From: an uncultured bacterium
GTDB lineage: Bacteria > Cyanobacteriota > Vampirovibrionia > Gastranaerophilales > Gastranaerophilaceae
Direction of reading: 5' to 3'
Assembly (NCBI GenBank): GCA_902765655.1
Contig: CACXAK010000004.1
Location: forward strand, 1 to 20,507
Length of the DNA: 20,507 bases
The notes under the pieces are model-generated. The model was not told the origin of the DNA. It did not search any database and worked only from the letters and a program-made list of their open reading frames with translations. Positions 1-11,200 of the stretch are shown here, piece by piece (the stretch's first letter is position 1; every line of letters starts with the position of its first letter). A program made the translations under genes and the position numbers.

Positions 1-1988
1 TGTTCGTAATATTCTTTTTTAGCTTTTTCATTGTTTTCTTTTTGTTCTTTTTTAATTTCTTTTTGTAATTGTTTTTCAAGCTTTTTTTCTTGTTTTTTCT
101 CTTCTTTTGTTTTATAAATTTCACCTTTTACAATTTTTTGATTTACATAAATTTCACTATTCTCCTGAGCTATTTGTGTTTCAGGATCTTTCGTTAATTC
201 TTTATTTTTTGGATGTCTTAAACTAACCAATTTATCAAAATCAGGAGATAAACTTAAATCAAAGTGAAATCTTCCGGTTTTGCTATGTTCTTCATGTCCG
301 TTATGCATAAGCGGGAAGCCCCAAGCCATTCTTAAATTTACATCTCCGGGAAGATTTACTTTTAAACCAAAACCAATACTTGCCAAAAAGTCATCAGAAT
401 TGTATCCTTCACTTCCTCCTCCGGAACCTTTGTATGGAAATACTCCTGCGTGATCTGCAAATACAAAACCTTTTAAATAATTGCCAATAAATGGTGTCGG
501 TTCATTTGGTCTCTTTTTCGTATAAATTGCCCTTGGACCTATCGGGAACATTACTTCTGAACTTACTAAATATCCGCTTCTTCCGATTAAAAGACCTTCT
601 GAATATCCTCTTACTGTCATTGCTCCGCCTGCAATGAATTGATCAAGATAGGGTACAATGTCTTTCGGTATGAACTGGTAGTTTCCTCTGAAAGTTCCGA
701 CTACGCCATGTCCAAAATCGTGAAGTCTTAAAGCTGCACCGTCTAATTTCAGATAATTTGAATTTTTGTCAAATAATGGGAAAGAATATCCGACATTTTG
801 GTTTAAATACCATATACCTCTTTTCGTATCATAACGATACGATAAACCGGTTGTTGCAGTTGTAATTTTATCATGATATAAATCTTTGCCATCAAAACTT
901 GTGGCTGCATGTTTATATGAAATTGATGTTGTGCTGGATAATTCTGTCCATGGTTTTCTTATAATCGGTTGGGTAAAATACAAAGAATAAGTTTGTGAAC
1001 GGCTTTTTATGTTGAAGATTTCATATGGCCCGTTGCCTATTTTGGAATTGCTTGAAGAAAATGTAAATCCGATTCTGCCATCTTTTTTGTTAACAGGGAA
1101 ATTGTAATCAGCAAATGGTGTTATTGAATTTTTACTTGCATAAGTTCCTACAGTAAGCGGGTCTCTGTGTTTGGTTAAGCTATCATATTTTAAAATCAAA
1201 CCGCCGCGGACTTTGCCGGTGGAATCTCTGCCATAATTATCCATCATTGCAGTAATATGAAAAGGAAAATTTTCCTTTGCTAGAATGCTTACATCAGTTT
1301 TTCCTATTTCTGATTTGCTTGCCCCCAAAGAACCGGTTATTTGTATTCCCGGGTTATATCTGTTGAATGTAACCATTGAACGTTCAAGATTTTGGATATT
1401 AAAAATTTCATCTTCCTGCAAATTCAATCTATCTGTAATATATTTTGATTTTGTATATTTATTATTTAATACAATAACATCACCAACTCGACCTTCAACC
1501 AGTTTAATCTTTACAACTCCACCCTCTATTATTTGTTCGGGAATAAAAGCCCGAGCTGTAATAAAACCTTGACTTGCATAAAGTTTATTAATTCTGGCAA
1601 CAATTTCTTTTAATTTTTCATAAGTTAGAGTTTGCTGAGTGTAATCTTTTAAAATATTTTCAATTTCTTCTTCAGTTAAAATTTGAGAAGGTGAAACTTC
1701 AATCTTTTCAACATAAACACCGTTTACTGCATAATCTTGCGAATTAGGTCTTATATTTGGCGCTTTCTTTTCAAGCTCATCTTTTTCAGCCTCTCCACTT
1801 TCTTTTCGTTCTTCAAATTTTTTAAAATCTTCTTTTACTTGCTCCTCAATCATCTGTTGTTTAATTAGATCTAAATTGTGCGCATCAATTGAGCCTGCTT
1901 GTGGTATTGCACCCGTAGGAATGTCAGGTGCAGCATAAGCAGTTAGTGAAATCGCAGACAAGCATACTGTTAATAAAATCTTTTTCAT
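1..1988 (-). CDS. TpsB/ShlB-family two-partner secretion outer-membrane transporter (3' end beyond the window)
   Basis: This is an Omp85-superfamily porin that would export the giant TpsA protein encoded divergently beside it. At least 662 residues are visible with no stop before the window edge. Residues 1-19 (MKKILLTVCLSAISLTAYA) form a Sec signal peptide with an AYA cleavage site. A Lys/Glu-rich helical stretch covers about 34-85. A POTRA_2-like domain (about 91-168) contains LYASQGFITARAFIP and a following VEGRVG, and a second POTRA-like segment runs to about 242. The barrel (about 243-583) opens with MMDNYGRDSTGK and holds the family's VRGY motif at 459-462, followed by SEGLLIGRSGYL. The last barrel strand appears to be FHFDLSLSPDF, ending near 583, where relatives normally stop. 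Instead a tail of at least 79 residues, very rich in Lys and Glu, continues off the window. The ATG follows AGGG by a suitable distance. Family assignment is firm; pairing with the neighbour is inferred from position. Confidence 0.93.
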   Translation of the reverse strand, partial: MKKILLTVCLSAISLTAYAAPDIPTGAIPQAGSIDAHNLDLIKQQMIEEQVKEDFKKFEERKESGEAEKDELEKKAPNIRPNSQDYAVNGVYVEKIEVSPSQILTEEEIENILKDYTQQTLTYEKLKEIVARINKLYASQGFITARAFIPEQIIEGGVVKIKLVEGRVGDVIVLNNKYTKSKYITDRLNLQEDEIFNIQNLERSMVTFNRYNPGIQITGSLGASKSEIGKTDVSILAKENFPFHITAMMDNYGRDSTGKVRGGLILKYDSLTKHRDPLTVGTYASKNSITPFADYNFPVNKKDGRIGFTFSSSNSKIGNGPYEIFNIKSRSQTYSLYFTQPIIRKPWTELSSTTSISYKHAATSFDGKDLYHDKITTATTGLSYRYDTKRGIWYLNQNVGYSFPLFDKNSNYLKLDGAALRLHDFGHGVVGTFRGNYQFIPKDIVPYLDQFIAGGAMTVRGYSEGLLIGRSGYLVSSEVMFPIGPRAIYTKKRPNEPTPFIGNYLKGFVFADHAGVFPYKGSGGGSEGYNSDDFLASIGFGLKVNLPGDVNLRMAWGFPLMHNGHEEHSKTGRFHFDLSLSPDFDKLVSLRHPKNKELTKDPETQIAQENSEIYVNQKIVKGEIYKTKEEKKQEKKLEKQLQKEIKKEQKENNEKAKKEYYE

Positions 1989-2265
1989 TATATCCCTATT
2001 TCCCAATTTGCTAATATGAAAATAACATGAAAAATTTTAAATTTACAATATTTTTTATAATAAATTAAAATTAAATTTAATAAAAATTTCTCCAAAAAAT
2101 AAAATCTTATTGAGTTGCGAAAATGCAATGATAATCTGTTTTTTAAATATTATAACATTTGTAAAATTTTGTAAAGAAAATAATATTTTTCTGTTAAATT
2201 TAAAATTTTTAATTGTTAAAATTATAAGGAAATACTTATCTTTGGAAATATTTAAGAATAATAAT
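1989..2265. promoter_or_regulatory. Divergent intergenic region between transporter and exoprotein genes
   Basis: This 277-base, very AT-rich stretch holds the 5' ends of both divergent genes, so both must be transcribed outward from it. No convincing gene lies in it. The reading frame of the giant gene is open upstream to a TTG at 2110, but the extra 52 residues are Ile/Phe/Lys/Asn-rich, as expected of AT-rich noncoding DNA, and would bury the signal peptide. An AAGGAA at 2226-2231 stands 10 bases before an in-frame TTG at 2242, which is a possible alternative start. No clear operator or riboswitch was recognised. Confidence 0.6.
2159..2186 (+). promoter_or_regulatory. Candidate sigma-70 promoter for the giant exoprotein gene
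   Basis: TTGTAA (2159-2164) and TAATAT (2181-2186) are separated by 16 bases, which would give a 5' leader of about 70 bases before the ATG at 2266. Similar hexamers occur by chance in DNA this AT-rich, so this is only the best-looking candidate. Confidence 0.25.
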
Positions 2266-5200
2266 ATGGCGAATAATTCGGTACAAAAAATTACGGCAGC
2301 TATTATATGCGCAAACATGCTTATATTTGGAATGCCTGCAAGTGTTATTGCGACAGAAATATCAGGCGTGACTCCGACCGGAAATGTTTATAATATAGAA
2401 GGTGACAAATTCTCCGGCTCTACACAATTTCGTCAATATGATAAATTTAATTTATCGCAAGGTGATATCGCAAACCTGATATATAAAAACGGATATGATA
2501 AATTTGTAAACCTTGTAGATAATCAGGTTGTGATTAACGGTATTGTTAACACAATGCGTAATAACAATTTTTATAACGGACATGCTATCTTTGTATCTCC
2601 TAACGGTATGGTAATCGGCGCATCAGGAATTCTGAATGTCGGTTCTCTAACAATGATGGCTCCTTCTCAAAATGCCTATAAAAATTTCCTAAATAATTAT
2701 GCAAATAATCTTTCCGATTATGAATTTGATTTAACTAAAGAAAACTACAAAAGTCTTATAACTAATTCCTCAGGAGATATCATAATAAACGGTCAAATAT
2801 ATGCCCGCAATGATGTAAATGCCTATGGAAGAAGAATTTTAACCAATGTAAATCCGGAAGATATTTTATCTTCGGCAAATGCTTCGCCTAAAATTGTCGC
2901 AGGTATACAAGATAAAGACAATGTAATTACAAAAGCTGACGAAGCTGAAGCTTTGTTTAATTCTCTTGTTTTAAATGATACTAAAGATGCAGAATCATTA
3001 GGATTAAAAGATGGTAAAATTGCGCTTATTACTAATAAAGCAAACGAAGAAATTTTAACAAAAGAATCGGTGACTGATTCCGCCAATATTACAACGACTA
3101 TTAACACTACAACAGGTCTTAAAACCGTAAAAACACAAAACAACTCATCTGATAGCGGATCAGAAAATGACAATTCGGATAATAATGCTGAAACAGCATA
3201 TTCAATAGATAAAACTTATAGTAAATCCTCATTATCAGGGAATGAATCATTAATCAGTATCAATGATGCAACAATTGTAGCTAATGATATAGAACTTGAA
3301 GCGAATGCAAATTCTGTAAAAGAAGTGAATGAAGATACCATAAAATCATATAATGATGCATTAAATGCTTCTCAAAATAACAGTAACAATAATACCCCTG
3401 ATGATGATTCCAAAAAAGATGAAACAACAAATTTGATTATTCATAAAAGCTTTAACGGAGTATCTCCTGAAGCAAAAGCAAGCGTAAAAATATCAAATTC
3501 AAAAATCATAGGCGATGAGGTTAATATAAAAGCAAATGCTTCATCTGAAACAGAAACCTATATCCAACTTTTAGATACAGTTTACGATAAATGGGTTGGA
3601 ATAGAGCTTCAAAAATTGTTTATAAAATTTTTAAGGGGTGAAATTATTACTTTACCATCCTGGCTAACTGAAGCAATGGAAAAGGGTGAAAAATATGCAG
3701 GTATTCCTTTAAATACTATGTATGAAAATGTAAAGGCAATGCCAAAAGAAGCTGTCGATGCAATTTACAAGCAAAATCCGGCAGGCGAATTCTTTAGTGA
3801 AGATGTATATACATATTTTGATGGAGCAAGAGCAGCATCTAACATAGAAATTATTAATTCTGAAATAACGGGAAAAAGTTCTGTTAACATTACTTCTAAT
3901 GCAAATGCCGTAACAAAAATTTCAACCGGAGAACTTGATTCGTTACCGATGTTTTTATATGGATTTGGCGCAAAAACAGATTCAAATATAAATGTTTCCG
4001 GTTCAAAAATATTAACAACAGATGAAAAGAGTACTGTTGATATTAATGCTTTGTCAACTATTGAAAATGAATTAAATTATGATAGTTCTAATTTCCTTGC
4101 TATATCTGAAAAATCAAATAAAGAAACAGCACCTGAAACAGCATCAGATAATATAAAAAAACAAATAGCAGATGATCTAAACAAAAAAACTGAAGATGCC
4201 AATAAAGAAGACGAAAAGAAAGAACAGGGTTACAGTAATAGCGGTGGCATATATTCATCTGATACAGATTCTGATAAATCAAAATCAGCAGAAGATAATG
4301 ACAAATCTGATAATAATAAAACCTCTGATGATAACATTCAATCTGACAGTACATCAGATAAAGAGGGGGCAGATTCTCAAGATAGTTCGGATGATAATGA
4401 TAAAGAGGGCTCAGGTGATAATGATAAAGACGATTCCACCGATAGTGATAAAGACAAAGATAAAGATGAAGGCGGTACACAAAATACCGTATCTGCATAT
4501 AACATAGCTCTTTTGAATAATTCAATTATTTCTGATACCGGTGTAAATATTGAAAATTCCGAAATTGAAGCAAGTAATGTTAATGTAAGAGCAGTTTCAT
4601 TTAATAAAAGTGAAACAGAAGTTAAAAATGTTTCTTATGTTGGCAAGGATTCGGAACATACAGGTATTGCAGCTGGTATGACAATAAACCACACAAAAAC
4701 AAATTCAAATGTTAATGTTGTAGGTTCAAAAATAACAACAAAATATGCTAATGCAGATATTGAAACTAAAAAAGATGAAAACGGCAATGCTGTCAAGGAT
4801 GATGACGGTAATGAAGTAAAAGAAGTAAAATCAACATACGGAAATGCGCGCTTTGTTGCGCAAAATATCAATCAAATATCAAATAGCGTTGAAACAGAAG
4901 TTAAAGCAAAAGATCAATCCTCTAAATATGAATCAAAGAGTATTACTGATTATGATAAAAGTACAGGTGCTGCTATATACAGTTGGTTAAACAAAAAACT
5001 TTTATCTAAAGTGCAGGATAAAATGTCCGCAACTCTTGATAAATTAAACCTTGAAATGTCAGGCAGTGCTGTTTGGAATAATGAGAATAATACAGCATCT
5101 TCTGTTATAGGCAATTCAATTATAAATGCGACAACGGTTGACGTATCATCAAATATTATTGACTTTACAACTAATAGTGTAGCTGCAGAAGCTGGTGCAA

Positions 5201-8200
5201 GCAATAAATTCAGCGCAGGTGCTGCGGTTATTGTAAATGATCAGAAAAATACTTCAACTGCAGAAATAAAAGATGGCGCAAAAATAACTGCAACTGATTC
5301 TGTTAAAGTAAATTCTACAACTCAGTTGCCTATGAATCCGATGGAATTAAAAATCGGAAGAGAAGTAGGGGAAGGTTCAACTGCAAAAGAGCTTTCTCTC
5401 GGGGTAAACTTTGATGCCGGCGATAATTTGTGGGATGCAGAGTTCTTACACACCGAGCTTAAAGATTTATTGAATCCTGATACCATAAAAAATGTTGGTG
5501 CTTCTCTCAAAAAACCAAAAGAATTTTTTGGCGAAACCGAATTAAGTTTGGAAGGGTTATTTAATAATCTTGCAAAAGCTGAAGGTGCAGGAACTACTGC
5601 TGCAATTGCCGGAAGTGTTGTAGTGAATTCTATTGTAAATAACACTACGGCAGTAATTGATAAAAATGCCCAGGTTACTATGACCGGAGATATTAAAGGT
5701 TTAGACGGTAAAGGACATGATTTAGAAGGTAACCTTATAACCAGAGAATTAAATGTTAATGCTGCAAATTCTGTTATAAATTATAACGGTGCAGGGAAAG
5801 TAGATTTCTTAATTGAAGAAATAAACAGTTATATTGCAAAATTAAAAGATAAAAATGACAAAACTGAAGATGAAGCGGAAGAAGCTGCAAAAGTAGGTCT
5901 GGGCGGAAGTGTTATGGTAAATCATTTTACTAATAATGCAACCGCAAAAATTGATAATGCAATAATTAATATAGAAGACGGGGATTTAAATGTCCAATCT
6001 GCACAGGAAGAAGCCTATGTAAATGCACTTGTAACAGGCGGCAGTGCCGGTACATTTGTATTAGAAGGCAGTGTAAATGTTCAGAATGTTGACGGTAAAA
6101 CACAAAGCTATATCGTAAACAGTGATAAAATTAGTGCCACAAATGTTAATGTTAATGCAGGCAAAGCAACTATTCAAACAAAAAAATCGGGCAAAGATGA
6201 TCCGATAGAAATTGATGAAGATACAAATGAATTAAGCACTAATGATGAAAGAGATGTTAAAGACAGACTTATTAATATAAATATATTAGGTGTAAATGCA
6301 ACACAAAAAGGAACATCCGAAAATAGCAATCAACAATCATCTTCAGGGGCATCTGTCGGTGTAAGCGTAAATGTTACAAACACAACAAAAGAAGTAAATG
6401 CATATATAGATAATTCTACTATTAATGCAGAAGAAGAAGTAAATGTAAATGCTGATACGCAGTCAAGAAAGGTTGATGTTCTTTTAGCAGCTGCAAGTGC
6501 TGGCGGCGTCGATATGAAAGAAGCTAAAGAACAAGCTAAGGAAGAAAAAGAAGCTAAGGAACAGGCAAAAGAAGACAAAGACAATAAAGATGAACCAAAA
6601 GACAAAGATAAGGACAAAGATTCTCAAAGCTCTGAAAAACCATCTGATAGTGAAAATACACCAGAATCTGATTCTTCAAATACAAATACTAAAAAACAAA
6701 AAAATGTCGGCAACTGGATGGATATGTTGGATGAAGCAGGTGATGATGAAGAAGATGTTATGAATTTGAATGATTTATTCAAAGAAAATGACGCATCTGA
6801 ACAAGCCCAAACATCCGTAAAAAAAGAATCAACTACCAGTGCGATAAAAACCGCAGATAAAACAGTAGATAAAGACGGTAAGCAACAAGATGCAAAAAAT
6901 GAAAATGCTAAAGAAGGTGACAAGAGTAATACTGATGCGCTTACCGGTAACAAGGACAGTAAACTTGAAGGCGATTCAAATGAAAAAGCAGATACAAAAA
7001 CTGCATCAAGTAACTTCTCACTTGCTGCTGCAGGTTCAATAGATATTACTGCAGATAAAACAAAAACGAATGCAAAAGTTACAAATTCAACCATAAATAC
7101 CGGCAAAAAAGCTGAAGTATCTTCAGGCAATGATACATTAGTTGTTGATGTTAACGGCGGATTTGCAAAAGCAGGCAATGTAGCAGTCGGTGCTGGTGTA
7201 AATATTTATCGTAATTTATCTGAAACTAAATCACTTGTAGAAAATTCAACAGTCAATTTTACGGATAAAGATGCGGAAGGTCTTGATGTAAAATCAAATT
7301 TTGATTCTGATTTAGTTGACGTGACAGCAGGTATAGGTGCGGCAACCGGAAGTGATAACAAAGCAAAAATAGGAGTTGGCGGTTCATTTGGCTGGAATAC
7401 TCTAAAAAATAAAGTTTCATCGGTAATCAATAAATCAACTGTTAACAGAGAAGAAAATGCTGGAAATCCTGATGTTAATGTAAGTGCAACTGACGATTCT
7501 TACATTTGGAATATAACAGGCGGTGTTGCTTATGCCGGAACAAGCAAAGATAATAATAATGCTTCAGAAAATGAAAAGAACAATGCAACAGGTGTTGGTG
7601 CAGGTATTGCGGCATCAGTAGATTACAGTGCAAAGGATGTAAAAGCGGAAATAACCGACAGCACTTTGACTGATGTAAAAGATGTTAAAGTAAATGCAGA
7701 TTTAAAACAAGACTTCCATACTGTTGCTATTGCAGCGGCTGTAGCAAATACTGATTCTTCTGCTTACACCTTTGATGGTGCTGTTAATACGGAAGTAAAT
7801 ACAAATATGGTAACCGCAAGAGTCGGTCAAGGTTATACATACGATGATAAGGGCAATGTTGTTAAAGATAAAGACGGCAACATTGTTAAAACCGGAATTG
7901 GTACAACAATAAAATCAACAGGTGATGTTGAAGTAAATGCAGTTGAAACAGTCAGAAATTTAAGCATTGCAGGTGGTTTAAATGCTTCTACTTCAAACTC
8001 CGGTGTTGGTGTTGGTATCGGTGCCGTTGTAAATGTTAACAACTCTGATGTAACAGCAGAAACAGATAAAGCCACGATTGAACATTCAAAATCTATAAAT
8101 ATTAATGCTAAAGAAGATGAAGATTTAACTTTTGTTGCTGTTAATTTTGGCTTCCAGAAAGGCAGTGGTCACTCAATAAATGTAAACGGAGTTGCAAATG

Positions 8201-11200
8201 TATTTTTATCAGATGTAGTAGCTCAGGCAATTAATAATTCAGTATTAAAAGCGGAAGAAGATGTTGCAATTCAATCAAAATACTTCAATAATCTTTGGGG
8301 GGTTACTGCCGCAGTAGCAGTTTCAAAAGACGGAGCGGCAGCTTCTGCAAATTTAATTGCAGATGTATATAATAATCACGTGACTTCATTACTTGAAAAA
8401 GGTTCAACAATTGATGCAAATGGTGATGTTACCGTAAAATCTATTGCAGTTGAAGAAATGACCATATTCCCTATTGGAGTTTCGGTTTCAGGTAATAGTG
8501 CGGCAGTAGCTGCAAATATTAATGCAAATGTTATTGTGGATACAATTACTGCTCAGGTATTGGGTGAAATAGTTAACAGCGGCAGTGTTCTTGTTAAGGC
8601 TCAAGATACTACAAGCATTTTGACAAGAGGCGGCACTCTTGCATTAACATTCGGTGATGCTGCTATCGGTGGTGATGTCAATGTTGATGTAATTAATAAA
8701 AATGTAACAGCTGAAATTAAAGATACAACAGTTAATTCTACAGGTAAAGTTGAAGTTCTTGCAAAAAGCATTAACTCTATGGGCGGAACAATACATGAAG
8801 ATGAAAACGAAAAAGATAAAGATATAAGAAGAGAAAATTATACGTTCAGTGTTGGAACTCTTGACGATGCTAAGCATTTTACAGACAAAACAGGTGAAGA
8901 AGATGCAAAAGATGATGAAGGAAATATAATTTATGAAGATGGAAAGCCTAAAAAGCTTGCTAAATATGATAATGAAGATAAATTTAAAGATTGGAACATG
9001 TTCTATGATTTGGGTGTAAGCTCAAAAGCTGCAGTTTCCGGTGTAATTGTTGTTAAGGTTATTGACGATACAGTTAAAGCTTATGTTACCGATTCTAATA
9101 TCAATGCAAATTCGCTAAATGTAGATGCAATTTCAGGTACAGTTGCAAATGCTATTATGGGAAGAATTAATGTCGGTGGTAGTGCGGCAGTAGGTGCTAA
9201 TATCTTTGTTATGAGCGGTACATCAACTGTTGAAGCTCAAATCACGGATGATTACTATTCAAATGGCAAAAATAATATAAACATTGCTAATGATACGACT
9301 GTTCAGGCAAATGCAGAAAAGAAATCAACTCTTATTACAGTTGGCGGAGCTGCTGCAGGTACTGCTTCAGTAAACGGTGCAGCTGTTGCTAATGTTATAA
9401 ATGATACCGTAACGTCTAAAATTGGTGACGGTGTAAATGTAAATACAGGTTCGTTAAATGTTGCTGCTGATAGTGATAATGATTTAAAAGGCTTGGTTGT
9501 GAATGTCGGGGCTGCAGGAACTGCTGCTGTGGGTGCGGTTGTTTATGTTAATAAACAAAATACAACTAATACTGCTCAAATAGGGGAGTTAGGTAAATCG
9601 CCTGCAATAATAAAAGCAATTAACGATATTAGTGTAAAAGCAAATGCTGATGATGAATTTTCAGCGCTTCTTGTAAATGTATCGGCTTCAGGTACAGCTT
9701 CAGTTGCAGGTACTGCTTTAGTTAATGTTATAGATTCAACTGTTAATTCACGTATATATAATTCAAATATTGTAAGTGAACAAGGTAAAGTTGATGTTAT
9801 AGCTGATAGAGGTTATAACAGAGATGATATCTTAAATGAAAACAAAATAAGAAGCTGGTTTAAAAATACAAATGCATATAGCAAGCAATATGATAAAAAT
9901 AAATCACAAGAAGATAATAAGTCAGAAGGCATTGATATTAAAAAAGATATAACCGAAAACTCTAATTTTAAACCGAAAGTTGGTATAATAAGTGCTGCCG
10001 GTTCAGGTGTTGCAGCTGTTACAGCTACAGTTGTTGTAAATGATATGGAAGGACACATAAAATCTGAAGTTAAAGATTCCGAGGTGTCAACTAAAGACGG
10101 TTTAAATCTTGGAGCAAATCAAACCTTTGCGAATTATGATGCGGTTGCGGCAGTTTCAGCCGCAGGTAATGCTGCAGTAAATGCAACCGGTGTAATAAAT
10201 GTTCTTGAAGATGATGTAGTTGCACAATTAGATAATACAAAAGTTACAAAAGGCGGAGCCAATGTTGACTCAACATCACAAATGAAATTAAATCAATTAG
10301 TTATATCAGGACAAATTGCTGCAACAGGGGCATCTGTGGGTGTATCAGTTGATGTAAATAAACTTAATGATAATGTTTATGCGTATGTTACAAACGGTTC
10401 TGAAATCAAAGACGGTACAAGCGTTAATGCTGAACATGCCGTCGAAATTAATAATGTATTATTATCTGCATCGGGTGCAGGTGTTGGGGCTGCAATAGGT
10501 GTGGTTCCGGTTGTTAACAAATATACAGGTACTACAACAGCAGAAATTAATGGTAATTCTATTGTAAATGACGGAGCTGTTACTATAAATGCTTTTGATA
10601 ATATAGATAATTTTTCTGCAATTGCGGGTTTATCTATCGCAGGGGTCGGTGCGAGTGTAAACGGTTATGTAATAACAAATGTTTATGATAATACTGTTAA
10701 TGCAGGTATAAAGGGATTAAATCTTAACACACAAAATGATATAAATATTTCATCTGCTTCTGTAGTGGATAGCGAAAATGCACTTTTATCATTTAGTGCT
10801 GTCGGTACAGGTGCCGGTGTAAATGCAAATGTAATCGTTAATGATGTTGAATCTCATATAAACTCATATATTGAGGATAGTATCGTTAAACAGGCCGGCA
10901 AAATTACTTTAACTGCAAATAAAAAGAAAGACGGTACTCTTTATCAGGATAAAATACACAATTTGACAGGCAGTGCAGGTTTAGGTGGTATTGGTGCGGC
11001 TGTTGTAACTAACATGATATTTAATATATACAACAATACAACCCAAAGTTATGTACAGAATACGGATATTGAACATGCTGACAGTTTAACTGTTGAAGCC
11101 CATGGCGATAAAAAGTTTACTGAAAATAACTATGGTGCAACTGCAGCAGCTATAGGGGCAGCAGTTGTTGTCGATGCTGTAGTTGACCAAGTTGAATCAA

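Noticed and set aside
2110..2265. Upstream extension of the giant gene to TTG 2110
   Set aside because: It adds 52 residues ahead of a well-formed signal peptide, with composition unlike the rest of the protein; ATG 2266 (or TTG 2242) fits better.
2055..2318. Minus-strand 87-codon frame across the divergent intergenic region
   Set aside because: It is Ile/Phe/Lys/Asn-rich as AT-rich noncoding DNA would be, has no ribosome site, and overlaps the exoprotein signal peptide.
4100..4525. Long frames on both strands (minus 4100-4525, plus 4196-4507) inside the giant gene
   Set aside because: Both are by-products of the low-complexity Asp/Lys/Ser codons; the translations are monotonous Tyr/Leu/His or Ile/Lys/Met runs.
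6624..7178. 184-codon minus-strand frame opposite charged linker 2
   Set aside because: It is an antisense mirror of a biased coding stretch, rich in Ser/Leu/Phe/Val, with no start context or recognisable domain.
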